From: Bacillus mycoides | Lineage (GTDB): Bacteria > Bacillota > Bacilli > Bacillales > Bacillaceae_G | Assembly (NCBI RefSeq): GCF_001757995.1 | Contig: NZ_LXLV01000067.1 | Coordinates: 33,356-97,355 of the forward strand | Length of the DNA: 64,000 nucleotides | Direction of reading: 5' to 3' | Notes under the pieces: model-generated | What the model saw: only the letters and a program-made list of their open reading frames with translations | Databases searched by the model: none | What the model was told of the DNA's origin: nothing | Translations under genes and position numbers: made by a program | In this document: positions 1 to 8,778 of the stretch, one piece after another | How the letters are laid out: every line of letters starts with the position of its first letter | How positions within the stretch are numbered: position 1 is the first letter of the stretch

Positions 1-103
1 TTGAAATTGGTAACTCTTTATCACTTAATAACCGTAACACTTCTCGGCGGGTTGGATCAGCAATTGCTTGAAATACATCATATTTCGCCGCTGACGAGGA
101 CAC
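1..103 (-). CDS. ArsR-family transcriptional regulator (N-terminus, runs off the window)
   Basis: Only the first 34 codons are present. They read from a GTG at 103 and contain the stretch VFQAIADPTRREVLRLL, the typical start of the ArsR/SmtB winged-helix fold used by one-component repressors. The GTG touches the TAA of the upstream SRPBCC gene (104-106), and an AAGG sequence lies four bases before it, so the two are translationally coupled. In this family the ArsR protein and an AHSA1-type SRPBCC protein are often encoded together. Here the SRPBCC gene comes first. The ligand is unknown because the C-terminus is outside the window. Confidence 0.85.
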   Translation of the reverse strand, partial: MSSSAAKYDVFQAIADPTRREVLRLLSDKELPIS

Positions 104-535
104 TTAACCTTCGACAACCTTTTTCAGTTTTTCATTTACAATCGCTACCCAGCCACCATTCATTCTATCGCGAATAATAGAGCTCTTCGCATTCGCTTTC
201 GAAAGAATTTCATCAGGATGTTTCCAGCCGCCGTGAATTAACATAAATTCTGTTTTATTATCTCCTAAGTCTTTCAAATTAAATGAAACAATCCAACCAT
301 CTGTATCCCATGAGAAAGATAAATGATTTGGTTCATCAATCTCTAACACTTTACATGGTGATGGTCCAAAAGGTGATTGCACATGAAATTCATGTCCTAC
401 CTTTAATTCAAAATCATTTGGCATAAACCATGACGAAATTCCTTCTGCAGTTGATACTACATTCCATACTTTTTGAATAGGCGCGTTAAAAACGATTGTT
501 TGTTTAATATCATTTAATGTATTTTGTTGTTCCAT
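104..535 (-). CDS. SRPBCC (AHSA1-type) domain protein
   Basis: The 143-residue product has the START-like/AHSA1 signature: an N-terminal strand ([17 protein letters not shown]), then [12 protein letters not shown], a central strand with [21 protein letters not shown], and a C-terminal helix with [13 protein letters not shown]. Such small domains form a hydrophobic ligand pocket or act as Aha1-like co-chaperones; the actual ligand is unknown. It is the promoter-proximal gene of a two-gene unit with the ArsR regulator at 1-103, and two repeated operator-like sequences sit just upstream, so autoregulation by that ArsR is likely. The start ATG follows AAAGGAGATATAAA. Confidence 0.85.
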   Translation of the reverse strand: MEQQNTLNDIKQTIVFNAPIQKVWNVVSTAEGISSWFMPNDFELKVGHEFHVQSPFGPSPCKVLEIDEPNHLSFSWDTDGWIVSFNLKDLGDNKTEFMLIHGGWKHPDEILSKANAKSSIIRDRMNGGWVAIVNEKLKKVVEG

Positions 536-564
536 TTTATATCTCCTTTATTCGGCATTAAAAC

Positions 565-609
565 ATAACACCTTTTGGTTTTACATTAACAATATAACAC
601 CTTTTGGTT
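565..609 (-). promoter_or_regulatory. Two direct repeats, probable ArsR operators
   Basis: Read on the minus strand, AACCAAAAGGTGTTAT occurs at 609-594 and again, identically, at 580-565, a period of 29 bp. Each copy contains the small inverted repeat ACC-AAAA-GGT. They lie 30-75 bp upstream of the SRPBCC start, where the promoter must be. Repeated sites of this kind are typical binding sites of dimeric ArsR proteins; assignment to the co-transcribed ArsR is inference. Confidence 0.6.
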
Positions 610-635
610 ACATGTCAAGAAAGGCTCTTTTTCAC

Positions 636-660
636 TGTTGAGAAATTCTCAACATTTTTT
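636..660. other. Short perfect hairpin followed by a T run
   Basis: TGTTGAGA-AAT-TCTCAACA followed by TTTTTT looks like an intrinsic terminator on the plus strand, but no plus-strand gene precedes it. It lies in the 423-bp gap (536-958) and could end a small untranslated transcript or be an operator. The rest of the gap before the hairpin at 867-917 shows no convincing gene. Confidence 0.35.
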
Positions 661-866
661 CAACAGGACAAACACCCTCTCAGCATTCCTTCATAATATA
701 CTCACAAAGGCAATGAAAAATAGAAAATTCCCTCAACATGAAACTCCATCACCCATATTGAGAGAAGCGCCTAACTTATCTCATCTGTACTTCGTCTCTC
801 CTCCTTCCCTCGGGGACAATACATGAGATATGAAAAACTAGAAGGAGTATGCCCACCATTTGGGTA

Positions 867-930
867 GGTAGTTATTTCTCTTCTCCTCAACATTTCCTTA
901 GGAGCGAAATGACTACCCACTCACTTTTTT
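867..930 (+). other. Two-part hairpin in the leader of the gene at 959
   Basis: GGTAGTTATTTC (867-878) pairs with GAAATGACTACC (906-917) with one G-U pair, and inside it CTCCT (883-887) pairs with AGGAG (900-904). A run of six T follows at 925-930. The structure ends about 30 nt before the start codon, so it could be an attenuator-type terminator or a structured 5' leader. The family is not recognised. Confidence 0.4.
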
Positions 931-958
931 AAACAAAAATAAAAAGGAGATGAAAGCT

Positions 959-1186
959 ATGTTCTATTGCATTAACTGTTCTGAAATTCACCATAAAAAA
1001 CATCCGAATGATAAAGTATTCAAAAACGGTTTTTATATTGATCCATTTTTAGGTGACCGTTATCACCTCGGTATGTGCACTGATGCTCAGGGGCATGAAA
1101 CAGGAGAAGCTCTTTTAACGGCAAAGAAAACAGGTGCAACACAATCTATTATGAATATTTTACCGACACATGTTGTCCCAACATAA
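959..1186 (+). CDS. Small CxxC protein, DUF3973-like
   Basis: 75-residue protein beginning MFYCINCSEIH with a CxxC pair near the N-terminus and a third Cys in LGMCTDAQGH, so it may bind a metal or form a disulfide. It resembles small Bacillus proteins annotated DUF3973, whose function is unknown. An in-frame ATG exists at 950, but it abuts the AAAAAGGAG ribosome site. The ATG at 959 lies nine bases after that site and is the better start. A bidirectional terminator follows immediately. It is preceded by a structured leader at 867-917. Confidence 0.65.
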   Translation: MFYCINCSEIHHKKHPNDKVFKNGFYIDPFLGDRYHLGMCTDAQGHETGEALLTAKKTGATQSIMNILPTHVVPT

Positions 1187-1187
1187 A

Positions 1188-1224
1188 GCATAAAAAAGAG
1201 CTGGCTCCCCAGCTCTTTTTATGC
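1188..1224. terminator. Bidirectional terminator between converging genes
   Basis: GCATAAAAAAGAGCTGG pairs with CCAGCTCTTTTTATGC around a CTCC loop. It ends transcripts of the gene at 959 (plus) and of cse60 (minus), and overlaps the cse60 stop codon. Confidence 0.85.
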
Positions 1225-1401
1225 TTTATAAACAATCATTGCTGAAAAACAATAAATTTGATTTTCATCATCGTTAATTGAAACACCAACTTGATACTTT
1301 ATATCTACAAAATTTCCATCATCAATTTTTTTCAAAAATACATTTACAGCGTCTTCTAAGTCTTTTTCATGACTTTCATCAAACACTTTCACACGAATCA
1401 T
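1219..1401 (-). CDS. cse60: Sporulation protein Cse60
   Basis: 60-residue acidic protein starting MIRVKVFDESHEKDLEDAVNVFLKK, which matches the Cse60 family (DUF2758), a small sporulation protein expressed in the mother cell under SigE in B. subtilis; its biochemical role is unknown. It begins one base after the stop of the upstream minus-strand gene (1403-1639), so the two form an operon. Full length for the family. Confidence 0.8.
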   Translation of the reverse strand: MIRVKVFDESHEKDLEDAVNVFLKKIDDGNFVDIKYQVGVSINDDENQIYCFSAMIVYKA

Positions 1402-1402
1402 G

Positions 1403-1639
1403 TTAACACCATCCTAGATCGCAGCCCTCCGCCGCTTGTTTATTGCCACGGTGCGTATCTATGATGCGATAAAACTTTCCATCTTCATATATATATCCGT
1501 CTTCTAACACATATTGTTTATCTTCAGTATAGACATAAAACTTACCTATCATAAACTTACTCGTATATAATTCTAAATAATCTTGCCTAAATTTAGCTAC
1601 AACTTTATTTGTAATATCAATTCTAATTGTGCGCCCCAC
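1403..1639 (-). CDS. Small protein, possibly YusG/DUF2553-like
   Basis: 78-residue protein with a repeated beta pattern (RIDITNKVVAKF, LELYTSKFMIGKFYV, KQYVLEDGYIYEDGKFYRI) and a C-terminus ending in CDLGWC. It starts with GTG at 1639 after a purine-rich AGGGAGAGAAG. The fold and ending suggest the YusG/DUF2553 family, but I am not certain. It is co-transcribed with cse60, so a sporulation-linked role is possible. Confidence 0.6.
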   Translation of the reverse strand: MGRTIRIDITNKVVAKFRQDYLELYTSKFMIGKFYVYTEDKQYVLEDGYIYEDGKFYRIIDTHRGNKQAAEGCDLGWC

Positions 1640-1808
1640 CTTCTCTCCCTCCCTTGCAAAGAACGGATTTAGGTATATTGTATTAGCGATTTTATATTTT
1701 ATGCTTAAAAATAAGTGGATATGCCTTCTTTCTGCGCCTGTACTATTTTTCTAAAAAAATCATCAATAAGTAAGCACAAAAAATACATAAAAAAAGATCT
1801 TTTACATA

Positions 1809-1874
1809 TTGACTCGAACACATCTAATATGGTATTATATAAAATTTGACATTTTTATAAACTTATATTATCAT
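1809..1874 (+). promoter_or_regulatory. Two candidate SigA promoters for the CarD gene
   Basis: TTGACT (1809-1814) with TATTAT (1833-1838), 18-bp spacer; and TTGACA (1846-1851) with TATCAT (1869-1874), 17-bp spacer. Both point at the gene beginning at 1908. Confidence 0.55.
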
Positions 1875-1907
1875 TAAAAGTGGTTACCACATATGGAGGT
1901 GGATGAT

Positions 1908-2387
1908 TTGTTTCAAATTGGTGATAAAATCGTTTATCCAATGCACGGTGCAGGGATCATCGAAGCAATTGAAGAGAAAGAAATATTAGGTACTTCGCGT
2001 CAATATTGTGTGATACGCATCCTTAGTAAAGATATGCAAGTAATGCTTCCGATGGATCAATTACAAAAATCAGGTATTCGTTATATCGTAGATAAAGGTA
2101 CGTTAGATGATATACTTCTTGAATTTCAAAATGGGGAATCAGACCCCTCACTCTCATGGAAACAAAGATATACAATGAATATGGAAAAAATGAAAAACGG
2201 CAATCTGCAAGATAGCGCAGAAGTTGTTCGTGATTTACTTCGCCGTAATAAAGAAAGAGCATTAAATGCGAGCGAAAAACAAATGCTAGATAATGCACGC
2301 AAAATGATGATTAGCGAAGTTGCGCTCGTGCAAAACGTTTCTGAACATCAAGCGACAGAATTTCTTCAAGAGACAATTAATCATTAA
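1908..2387 (+). CDS. CarD-family transcription regulator (YdeB-like)
   Basis: 159-residue protein. Residues 1-60 form a CarD/CdnL/TRCF RNA-polymerase-interaction domain (MFQIGDKIVYPMHGAGIIEAIEEKEI), followed by a helical C-terminal half. CarD proteins bind the RNAP beta subunit and influence open-complex stability; the B. subtilis counterpart is YdeB. Start choice: an upstream in-frame ATG at 1893 overlaps the GGAGGTGG ribosome site, whereas the TTG at 1908 is five bases after it and gives the usual MFQIG start. Two promoters lie upstream and two terminators follow. Confidence 0.85.
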   Translation: MFQIGDKIVYPMHGAGIIEAIEEKEILGTSRQYCVIRILSKDMQVMLPMDQLQKSGIRYIVDKGTLDDILLEFQNGESDPSLSWKQRYTMNMEKMKNGNLQDSAEVVRDLLRRNKERALNASEKQMLDNARKMMISEVALVQNVSEHQATEFLQETINH

Positions 2388-2392
2388 ATTTA

Positions 2393-2418
2393 AAATAGCT
2401 GGCCGCTATTTTTTTTTG
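2393..2418 (+). terminator. Short terminator after the CarD gene
   Basis: ATAGC-TGGCC-GCTAT followed by nine T residues, just downstream of the stop codon at 2387. Confidence 0.55.
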
Positions 2419-2419
2419 C

Positions 2420-2456
2420 AAAAAAGGACAAAGAGATGAAGCTCTTTGTCCTTTTC
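2420..2456. terminator. Bidirectional terminator
   Basis: AAAAGGACAAAGAG and CTCTTTGTCCTTTT form a 14-bp stem between the CarD gene and the end of gdh. A/T tracts flank both sides. Confidence 0.85.
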
Positions 2457-2459
2457 ATA

Positions 2460-3257
<798 letters not shown>

Positions 3258-4115
3258 TTATCCTTTTGCAATCCCTAACATAATTCCGGCTGCGATAATA
3301 AAAACGATACCAACAACGATACCTGTTAATTGACGTTTCGTTTTCTTTTCACCTAATATAAGAATCCCGCCAAGCGTCGAAATAATAATTCCCATTTGTG
3401 ATAGTGAAAAGCTTGTTGCAACTCCGACACGCGGCTGTGAAATAAATAAAAACATATTTCCAGCTGCCCAAATTAATCCTGGAATAATATTTCGTATCGC
3501 ATATTTATTAAATGGATGATGTTTAAACGTAAGTAAAATGCCTCCTAACACCATACCAACTGCTTGTGGTAATAAAGCCGACCAACCATCTACGTTAAAT
3601 AGCCTAATAACTACTACATAAACTAAATAACCGACTGTTGAAATTAATAAAATTATAATGCCCCTTTTAAAATTTGCTGCTTGCTCTGCATTCTTTTCTT
3701 CTTCACTTTGAAGTGATGTTAAAATAACACCGATAATAATACAAACGAGCGCTAAAACTCCAAGGACGACTGATATTGTCGTGGACCACTCATGAAATAC
3801 GATGACTCCAAATAAAGTCGTCGCAACTAATTGAAGTCCTGTTGAAATTGGCATCGTCCTCGAAACACCCATTAAATCAATACTTTTTAATTGATTCGCT
3901 TGACCAAGTGCCCAAAATAAACCTGATACAATTCCAACTCCAATAACAGTAGGAGTTAATACTGGCTTCACAAAAATATAAACAACAATCGAGAAAATAA
4001 GTGCACCAAATGTTGTACCGAGCGTTTGACTATACGGTCCTCCGCCGAGTTTCACGTTAAATAGCACAATACTCCCCCAAAATATAGCTGGTAAAATCGC
4101 TAAAAGTATATCCAT
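3258..4115 (-). CDS. glcU: Glucose uptake protein GlcU
   Basis: 285-residue hydrophobic protein with about ten transmembrane helices, of the GlcU/RhaT drug-metabolite-transporter-like family (GSIVLFNVKLGGGPYSQTLGTTFGALIFS near the N-terminus, IIISTLGGILILGEKKT near the C-terminus). It imports glucose by a non-PTS route and is paired with gdh directly downstream, so transport and oxidation are coupled. The start ATG is preceded by GAAAGG at nine bases. I did not find a convincing SigG promoter, though the family is usually SigG-dependent. Confidence 0.9.
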   Translation of the reverse strand: MDILLAILPAIFWGSIVLFNVKLGGGPYSQTLGTTFGALIFSIVVYIFVKPVLTPTVIGVGIVSGLFWALGQANQLKSIDLMGVSRTMPISTGLQLVATTLFGVIVFHEWSTTISVVLGVLALVCIIIGVILTSLQSEEEKNAEQAANFKRGIIILLISTVGYLVYVVVIRLFNVDGWSALLPQAVGMVLGGILLTFKHHPFNKYAIRNIIPGLIWAAGNMFLFISQPRVGVATSFSLSQMGIIISTLGGILILGEKKTKRQLTGIVVGIVFIIAAGIMLGIAKG

Positions 4116-4193
4116 CGCTCATTACCTTTCTTTACTAAATGTCATCAGTTACCACTCTACACCATTAGAGTGTGCTTTCATTTTTTCCTTCGC

Positions 4194-4572
4194 TCATGCG
4201 CAAACTTTTTCTGCAATCGCACTAGACACATTTTTTTCTCGCTCTACTTTCTTTATCTTTATGTGATCTAAATTGTCTTCCAAAGTAAGTGTAACTTTGT
4301 CATTCGGCGGATTATGTGCACCTTGAAATGTAAGAAATTGTAGAGTTACTTCAAATCTAGGAACAAACTCATCTTTCTTACCTAGACGCTTTATATTTAT
4401 AACTGAATCACATTCATATTGATCTTCTGTCGCTTGCCTTATAACTGAATAGTACCTATTAAGTAACGCACTCTCTAAAAGCTGTTCCTTCGACTCTTTC
4501 GCCCAAGAATAGCTTGGAGAAAAGAAAAAGATAGAACATATCATCGTCATCATTACACATATTTTATTTCAT
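4194..4572 (-). pseudogene. DUF3888-like secreted protein with a broken start
   Basis: The open frame gives 119 residues: a hydrophobic signal peptide (MMTMICSIFFFSPSYSWA), then LLESALLNRYYSVIRQA and a beta-rich C-terminal half similar to the DUF3888 proteins common in the B. cereus group. The only good ribosome site (AAGGAGG at about 4582) serves an ATG at 4572 that runs ATG AAA TAA and stops at once. Removing one A from that AAA joins the ATG to the open frame and restores a Lys-containing signal peptide start. So the gene appears frameshifted at codon 2; translation might otherwise restart at the ATG at 4553. The first-codon region could be a sequencing error. Confidence 0.6.
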
Positions 4573-4616
4573 AATGCCCTCCTTGTTCTATAAATTAGTG
4601 TTCTCAAAACTGCCAT

Positions 4617-4652
4617 AAAAAAACGACTTCCCCTATTCAGGAAAGTCGTTTT
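4617..4652 (-). terminator. Terminator of the moeA-mobB-moaE-moaD operon
   Basis: AAAACGACTTTCC and its complement GGAAGTCGTTTT form the stem, with a T run on the minus strand after it. It follows the moaD stop. Confidence 0.8.
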
Positions 4653-4665
4653 AATAAATCCAATA

Positions 4666-4899
4666 TTAACCACCGCTTACTGGTGGTATTAGTGCAACTA
4701 CATCACCAGATTGTATCGTATCCTCTTCATTTGCGTACTCTTCATTAATCGCAACCATAATTGGCGCTGACACTGGTACATTATATTCTTTCGCAACAAT
4801 ATCTTTTAACTCTGCAACAGTAATATTTTCTTTCTCTATTTGTAATTCACTCGTTCCTGCTTCTTCTTGCAAGTTCGCAAATAACAACACTCGAATCAT
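4666..4899 (-). CDS. moaD: Molybdopterin synthase small subunit MoaD
   Basis: 77-residue ubiquitin-like protein (MIRVLLFANLQEEAGTSELQI) ending in VSGG. The C-terminal Gly-Gly is the site that is adenylated by MoeB and converted to a thiocarboxylate, which donates sulfur to precursor Z. Its partner MoaE is encoded two bases upstream. Last gene of the moeA-mobB-moaE-moaD transcript, followed by a terminator. Confidence 0.93.
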   Translation of the reverse strand: MIRVLLFANLQEEAGTSELQIEKENITVAELKDIVAKEYNVPVSAPIMVAINEEYANEEDTIQSGDVVALIPPVSGG

Positions 4900-4901
4900 A
4901 T

Positions 4902-5366
4902 TTATAACTCCTTCCCAGGCTCTCCTGCTGGATATGGTGTTTTTTCTAATTGATCACCAATCCATGAGTCACCATCTTCCCAAAACTCCTTTTTCCAAAT
5001 CGGAACAATTTGCTTAATACGCTCCATAATATATTCATTCGCTTCATAAGCCTCTTTGCGATGAGGCGTTGACACAGCAACAACAACCGCTATATCAGAA
5101 ATTTGCAGCGTGCCGATGCGATGCGTAATCGCAACATGTGTACCGGGCCACTTCTCCTTCACTTCTGACCCAATTTTCTGTAGCATCTTTTCTGCCATCG
5201 TCTTATAAGCTACATACTCTAAGTATAGTGTACGACGCCCTTTCGTAAACTCCCTAACTGTTCCTATAAATGTTGTGACAGCACCACATTCACGGCGAAC
5301 TACTTTCTTTGCCACCTCTTCAATCGAGATTTCTGTATCAATTACTTCATAATACGTATTTATCAT
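4902..5366 (-). CDS. moaE: Molybdopterin synthase catalytic subunit MoaE
   Basis: 154 residues with the MoaE fold: AVTTFIGTVREFTKGRRTLYLEYVAYKTMAEK at the N-terminal third, the RIGTLQISDIAVVVAVSTPHR core, and PIWKKEFWEDGDSWIG with the catalytic lysines near the C-terminus. It forms a heterotetramer with MoaD to insert two sulfurs into cyclic pyranopterin monophosphate. The start overlaps the mobB stop by four bases (ATGA), which indicates translational coupling. Confidence 0.95.
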   Translation of the reverse strand: MINTYYEVIDTEISIEEVAKKVVRRECGAVTTFIGTVREFTKGRRTLYLEYVAYKTMAEKMLQKIGSEVKEKWPGTHVAITHRIGTLQISDIAVVVAVSTPHRKEAYEANEYIMERIKQIVPIWKKEFWEDGDSWIGDQLEKTPYPAGEPGKEL

Positions 5367-5884
5367 TTTGCACTCCTAACCGTTTGTAAAAACCAGTCTA
5401 TATACAACTTTTCTTCTGTTATATGAAATACTTTATATTCTTCTCGTACATTTGACGGAGCATCATACCACGTAATAATCGCCGCTATATTTTCTACTTT
5501 ATGTAAAAGTTCAGCGTCTTCCGCAGAACGAAGTAACACTATTTTTGAATATTCCTCAGCTTTATAGCCCTCTATTAAAATCGTATCCACTTCAAAAAAT
5601 TCGTACAAGCGGATAATTTCTTGCAAGGACCATTCATCTCGCAAAGAGGACAGAGATAGTAATCCAGCGCCTTCTACACTACTTACTACAGCACCAGCTT
5701 TTCGGTGTCTTTCACTATCTTTTTGCGCTACTTCAGGAAAGCCCCCGTGACCATGATGTTTAATTGTAGCAACCTTCATTTCTCTTTCAGCTAATGCATG
5801 TACCATTTTCTCTACAAGTGTTGTTTTCCCGCTATTTTGATACCCTACTATTTGTAAGATTGAAGAGGCTTTGCCCACGGCCAA
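5363..5884 (-). CDS. mobB: Molybdopterin-guanine dinucleotide biosynthesis protein MobB
   Basis: 173-residue P-loop GTP-binding protein: GYQNSGKTT is the Walker A motif near residues 14-22, followed by KVATIKHHGHGG and a D-T-I-L-I-E-G segment typical of MobB. It assists MobA in attaching GMP to molybdopterin. The start is uncertain: TTG at 5884 or GTG at 5878, both inside the moeA coding region, so the genes overlap by about 30 bp. The cognate mobA is not here but at 42.1 kb. Confidence 0.88.
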   Translation of the reverse strand: MAVGKASSILQIVGYQNSGKTTLVEKMVHALAEREMKVATIKHHGHGGFPEVAQKDSERHRKAGAVVSSVEGAGLLSLSSLRDEWSLQEIIRLYEFFEVDTILIEGYKAEEYSKIVLLRSAEDAELLHKVENIAAIITWYDAPSNVREEYKVFHITEEKLYIDWFLQTVRSAK

Positions 5885-7137
5885 TCACTTCCCTCAGAGC
5901 ATTCTAACAATAATACAGACACTTTCATTCCTGCTTCAAACCCTCTCGTTCCTCCAGGCAGCACGATAAAAGCATTTGCATCCGCAAGTGAAGAGACTGC
6001 ACTCGATTTATCTAAACCGACTGGCGCCACTTGTAGTGCCCCATTAACAATGCTCGCTTTCGCTCTTACAAAACGAGTAAACGGATTTGGTTTCGGGAAA
6101 TCTTTTTGCAAAATAGCGTCTGCCCTATATATGTGAGGCTCCTTCGCATGCAAATACGTTTTCATAATTGGATGCACAAATAATTCGAAACCTACATAGC
6201 AAGCTGACGGATTACCTGATAAACCGAAGAGTAGCTTTCCATCAACTTCAGCTACTGTCGTTACACTCCCCGGCCTCATCGCTATTTTATTAAAGAGTAC
6301 ATTCGCCTGTAACCTTTCATAAATAGCTGGTAAATAGTCGTAATCCCCTACTGAAACACCGCCCGTTGTAATTAAAATATCAACCTCATCCATCGCTGAT
6401 TTAACGGCTGTAAAACATGCGTCTAACTCATCGGCAAGTTGTCCATAGTAACGCACTTTTCCGCCAGCTTTCATAATTTGAGCGGCAATCATATAAGAGT
6501 TACTATTTCTAATTTTCCCTGGCTCTAACGCCTCATGCACTTCTAGCAATTCACTTCCTGTCGTTACAATACCGACAACAGGCTGTTTTACAACTTTCAC
6601 AGTGCTATATCCAAACGTCGCTAATAATGCGGCAACACCTGGATTGATTGCAACACCTTTCTTAACAAGGACTTGATTTTGTTTTATATCTTCTCCTTTA
6701 AATGACACATTGTCACCGTTTTGGAAAGGACGTTTTAACTTCATATATGTACTTTCGTTCCTCACGAATCCTTCCGTCAACTCTAGCATTACGACTGCAT
6801 TGCAATCTTCTGGAATAGCTGCTCCTGTCATAATACGAACCGCCTGAAAAGCCCCTACTTCTTCTGTAAAAACAGATCCTGCTCCGATCTCTCCTATTAC
6901 TTCAAATTCAACCGGCTGCTCTTGACTCGCTTCCTTCGTATCTTCTGCTCGAATTGCGAAACCATCGTAAGGAGAACGATCAAAGTGAGGAACATCGTGA
7001 TCTGAGACAACATCCTCTCCAAGAATCCTCCCGTAACTTTCTGTAATAGAAACTTCTTCTACTTCACCATGCTTAGCATATTTCATAACCCGCTCTACTG
7101 CCTCAGCAACTTGAATCGGGATTCGTTTTTCTACCAT
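5848..7137 (-). CDS. moeA: Molybdopterin molybdenumtransferase MoeA
   Basis: 429 residues with MoeA N, MPT-binding and C domains in order: HFDRSPYDGFAIRAEDT (about 50-66), RIMTGAAIPEDCNAVVMLE (about 100-118), the MPT-binding TTGGVSVGDYDYL (about 257-269), and GLSGNPSACYVGFELFV (about 308-324). It inserts molybdate into adenylylated molybdopterin. First gene of the four-gene operon; its promoter region (7138-7220) is shared with divergent moaC. The last residues overlap mobB. Confidence 0.95.
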   Translation of the reverse strand: MVEKRIPIQVAEAVERVMKYAKHGEVEEVSITESYGRILGEDVVSDHDVPHFDRSPYDGFAIRAEDTKEASQEQPVEFEVIGEIGAGSVFTEEVGAFQAVRIMTGAAIPEDCNAVVMLELTEGFVRNESTYMKLKRPFQNGDNVSFKGEDIKQNQVLVKKGVAINPGVAALLATFGYSTVKVVKQPVVGIVTTGSELLEVHEALEPGKIRNSNSYMIAAQIMKAGGKVRYYGQLADELDACFTAVKSAMDEVDILITTGGVSVGDYDYLPAIYERLQANVLFNKIAMRPGSVTTVAEVDGKLLFGLSGNPSACYVGFELFVHPIMKTYLHAKEPHIYRADAILQKDFPKPNPFTRFVRAKASIVNGALQVAPVGLDKSSAVSSLADANAFIVLPGGTRGFEAGMKVSVLLLECSEGSDWPWAKPLQSYK

Positions 7138-7220
7138 TGTTTCTCACCTCATATTTGCAAAATATCTAATCTCGATTACACTTTATATATTAAATCGCAA
7201 TTACTTCAAGGAGGAATTCC

Positions 7221-7706
7221 ATGTCTTCATTCACACATTTCAACGACCAAGGGCGCGCTAAAATGGTTGATATCAGTGACAAAAAAATAACCGTTCGAAC
7301 AGCAATAGCATGCTCTAGCATTCTCGTTACGAAAGAAATTTTTGATAAAATCTCTCACAATGAAATTGGTAAAGGTGACGTATTAGCCGTCGCACAAATC
7401 GCAGGTATTATGGCTGCAAAACGTACTTCTGATATTATCCCAATGTGCCATCCTTTATTATTAAAAGGTGTTGACGTCTCTTTCGATTGGAAACAGTCAA
7501 AAGAACAATATCGACTACTTATTGAAGTAAAAGTTAAAACAGAAGGTAGCACCGGCGTTGAGATGGAAGCTTTAACAGCTGCTTCCGCTACCGCTCTTAC
7601 TGTATATGACATGTGTAAAGCCGTTGATAAGGGTATGATTATTGGCGAAACGTACTTACTTGAAAAAACGGGCGGAAAAAATGGAGATTATATTAGAAAT
7701 TCTTAA
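7221..7706 (+). CDS. moaC: Cyclic pyranopterin monophosphate synthase MoaC
   Basis: 161 residues with family motifs [13 protein letters not shown] at the N-terminus, [18 protein letters not shown] (about 70-87) and [23 protein letters not shown] (about 115-137). MoaC converts the MoaA product 3',8-cyclo-GTP into cyclic pyranopterin monophosphate. Good ribosome site CAAGGAGG before the ATG. It is transcribed divergently from moeA and converges on moeB, with a shared hairpin in between. Confidence 0.95.
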   Translation: MSSFTHFNDQGRAKMVDISDKKITVRTAIACSSILVTKEIFDKISHNEIGKGDVLAVAQIAGIMAAKRTSDIIPMCHPLLLKGVDVSFDWKQSKEQYRLLIEVKVKTEGSTGVEMEALTAASATALTVYDMCKAVDKGMIIGETYLLEKTGGKNGDYIRNS

Positions 7707-7723
7707 TCCTACCTTTTCCATTT

Positions 7724-7750
7724 GAACCTAAAGGACTCTCCTTTAGGTTC
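7724..7750. terminator. Hairpin between converging moaC and moeB
   Basis: GAACCTAAAGGA and TCCTTTAGGTTC form a perfect 12-bp stem around CTC. It overlaps the last codon of moeB. T-tracts are weak, so termination is likely but not certain. Confidence 0.6.
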
Positions 7751-8762
7751 AACCTATATATCTTGCATATAGTCGTTTCGCAACATTCATATCATTCGTA
7801 CCATGAATAAACGCCCTGCCATCTGTAAATAAAACAAAACGATATTCTTCCACTGGAAATGATAATAAATACGGCGTTGCTTTTACATCCACGCTTTTTT
7901 GTAAGCGCTTTTTAATTTCTTCTAAATTAAAACCCTGACGCACACCTGGACGGATTTGAACTGTATTTCGTCCACATAATACTTCTGTTTTCGTTTGTGC
8001 TTCAAATGTTAAACTCGGATATGTACGTAACTTTCCACAGGATAAACATGTATCCTTTTTCTGCCTATTCACTTTAAATGCCATCTGTTGATTATTCCAA
8101 AGATCAAATGATAGCATCGTTTCACGAAGTGCCTCAAAATCTTCTACTAATATTTTCAAGGCTTCCGTTATTTGATGTGCAACTACTAATTGCACTGCTG
8201 GCTGTATAATACCGGCCGTATCACATGTCGCTCCGCTCGCCGGATGTTCCATTAAACATCGAAAACACGGCGTTTTTCCTGGCAGGATTGTATAAGTTAC
8301 TCCGTAACTTCCAACGCACCCTCCGTATATCCATGGAACGTTATACATCTGAGATATATCATTAATAAGAAGGCGCGTTTCAAAATTATCTGTCGCATCT
8401 AATATTAAATCTACACCTTTAATTAATTCTTCCATTTCTTGCACCGTTACATCAGTCACAACCGGTACAATTTCTACTTCGGAATTAATTGCCTTTAAAT
8501 GTTCTGCTGCCGCTATCGCTTTCGGCTTATAATGCTTCGCATCTTCTTCTGTATATAATTGTTGCCTTTGTAAATTACTCCATTCTACATAATCACGATC
8601 CGCAATTGTTATTTTTCCAACACCTGCTCTAACAATTGCTTCTGCATTCGCTGCTCCGAGCGCACCAGCACCGATGACGAGCACGTGCTTCCCTCTTATT
8701 TTCCGTTGCCCTTCTTCCCCAACACCAGAAAATAACATTTGTCTTGAATATCGCTCTTGCAT
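7749..8762 (-). CDS. moeB: Molybdopterin-synthase adenylyltransferase MoeB (ThiF family)
   Basis: 337 residues, ThiF/MoeB/E1-like: the nucleotide-binding VLVIGAGALGAANAEAIVRAGVG (about 30-52), RQQLYTEED, zinc-binding CxxC pairs CFRC (about 170) and CLSC (about 240), and the likely catalytic Cys in SGATCDTAGI. It adenylates the Gly-Gly tail of MoaD. A C-terminal extension of about 90 residues follows. The start is 16 bp after the moaA stop, so the two share a transcript. Confidence 0.9.
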   Translation of the reverse strand: MQERYSRQMLFSGVGEEGQRKIRGKHVLVIGAGALGAANAEAIVRAGVGKITIADRDYVEWSNLQRQQLYTEEDAKHYKPKAIAAAEHLKAINSEVEIVPVVTDVTVQEMEELIKGVDLILDATDNFETRLLINDISQMYNVPWIYGGCVGSYGVTYTILPGKTPCFRCLMEHPASGATCDTAGIIQPAVQLVVAHQITEALKILVEDFEALRETMLSFDLWNNQQMAFKVNRQKKDTCLSCGKLRTYPSLTFEAQTKTEVLCGRNTVQIRPGVRQGFNLEEIKKRLQKSVDVKATPYLLSFPVEEYRFVLFTDGRAFIHGTNDMNVAKRLYARYIG

Positions 8763-8778
8763 ACGACATCCCCCTTTC

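Noticed and set aside
638-826. Plus-strand open frame upstream of the CxxC protein
   Set aside because: No ribosome site, low complexity, and no family features; the region is better explained as intergenic.
2023-2298. Minus-strand open frame opposite the CarD gene
   Set aside because: Shadow of a well-supported gene, no ribosome site and no recognisable domain.
4116-4193. SigG promoter of glcU-gdh
   Set aside because: The expected -35 and -10 boxes could not be placed with proper spacing, although forespore control is known for this operon in other species.
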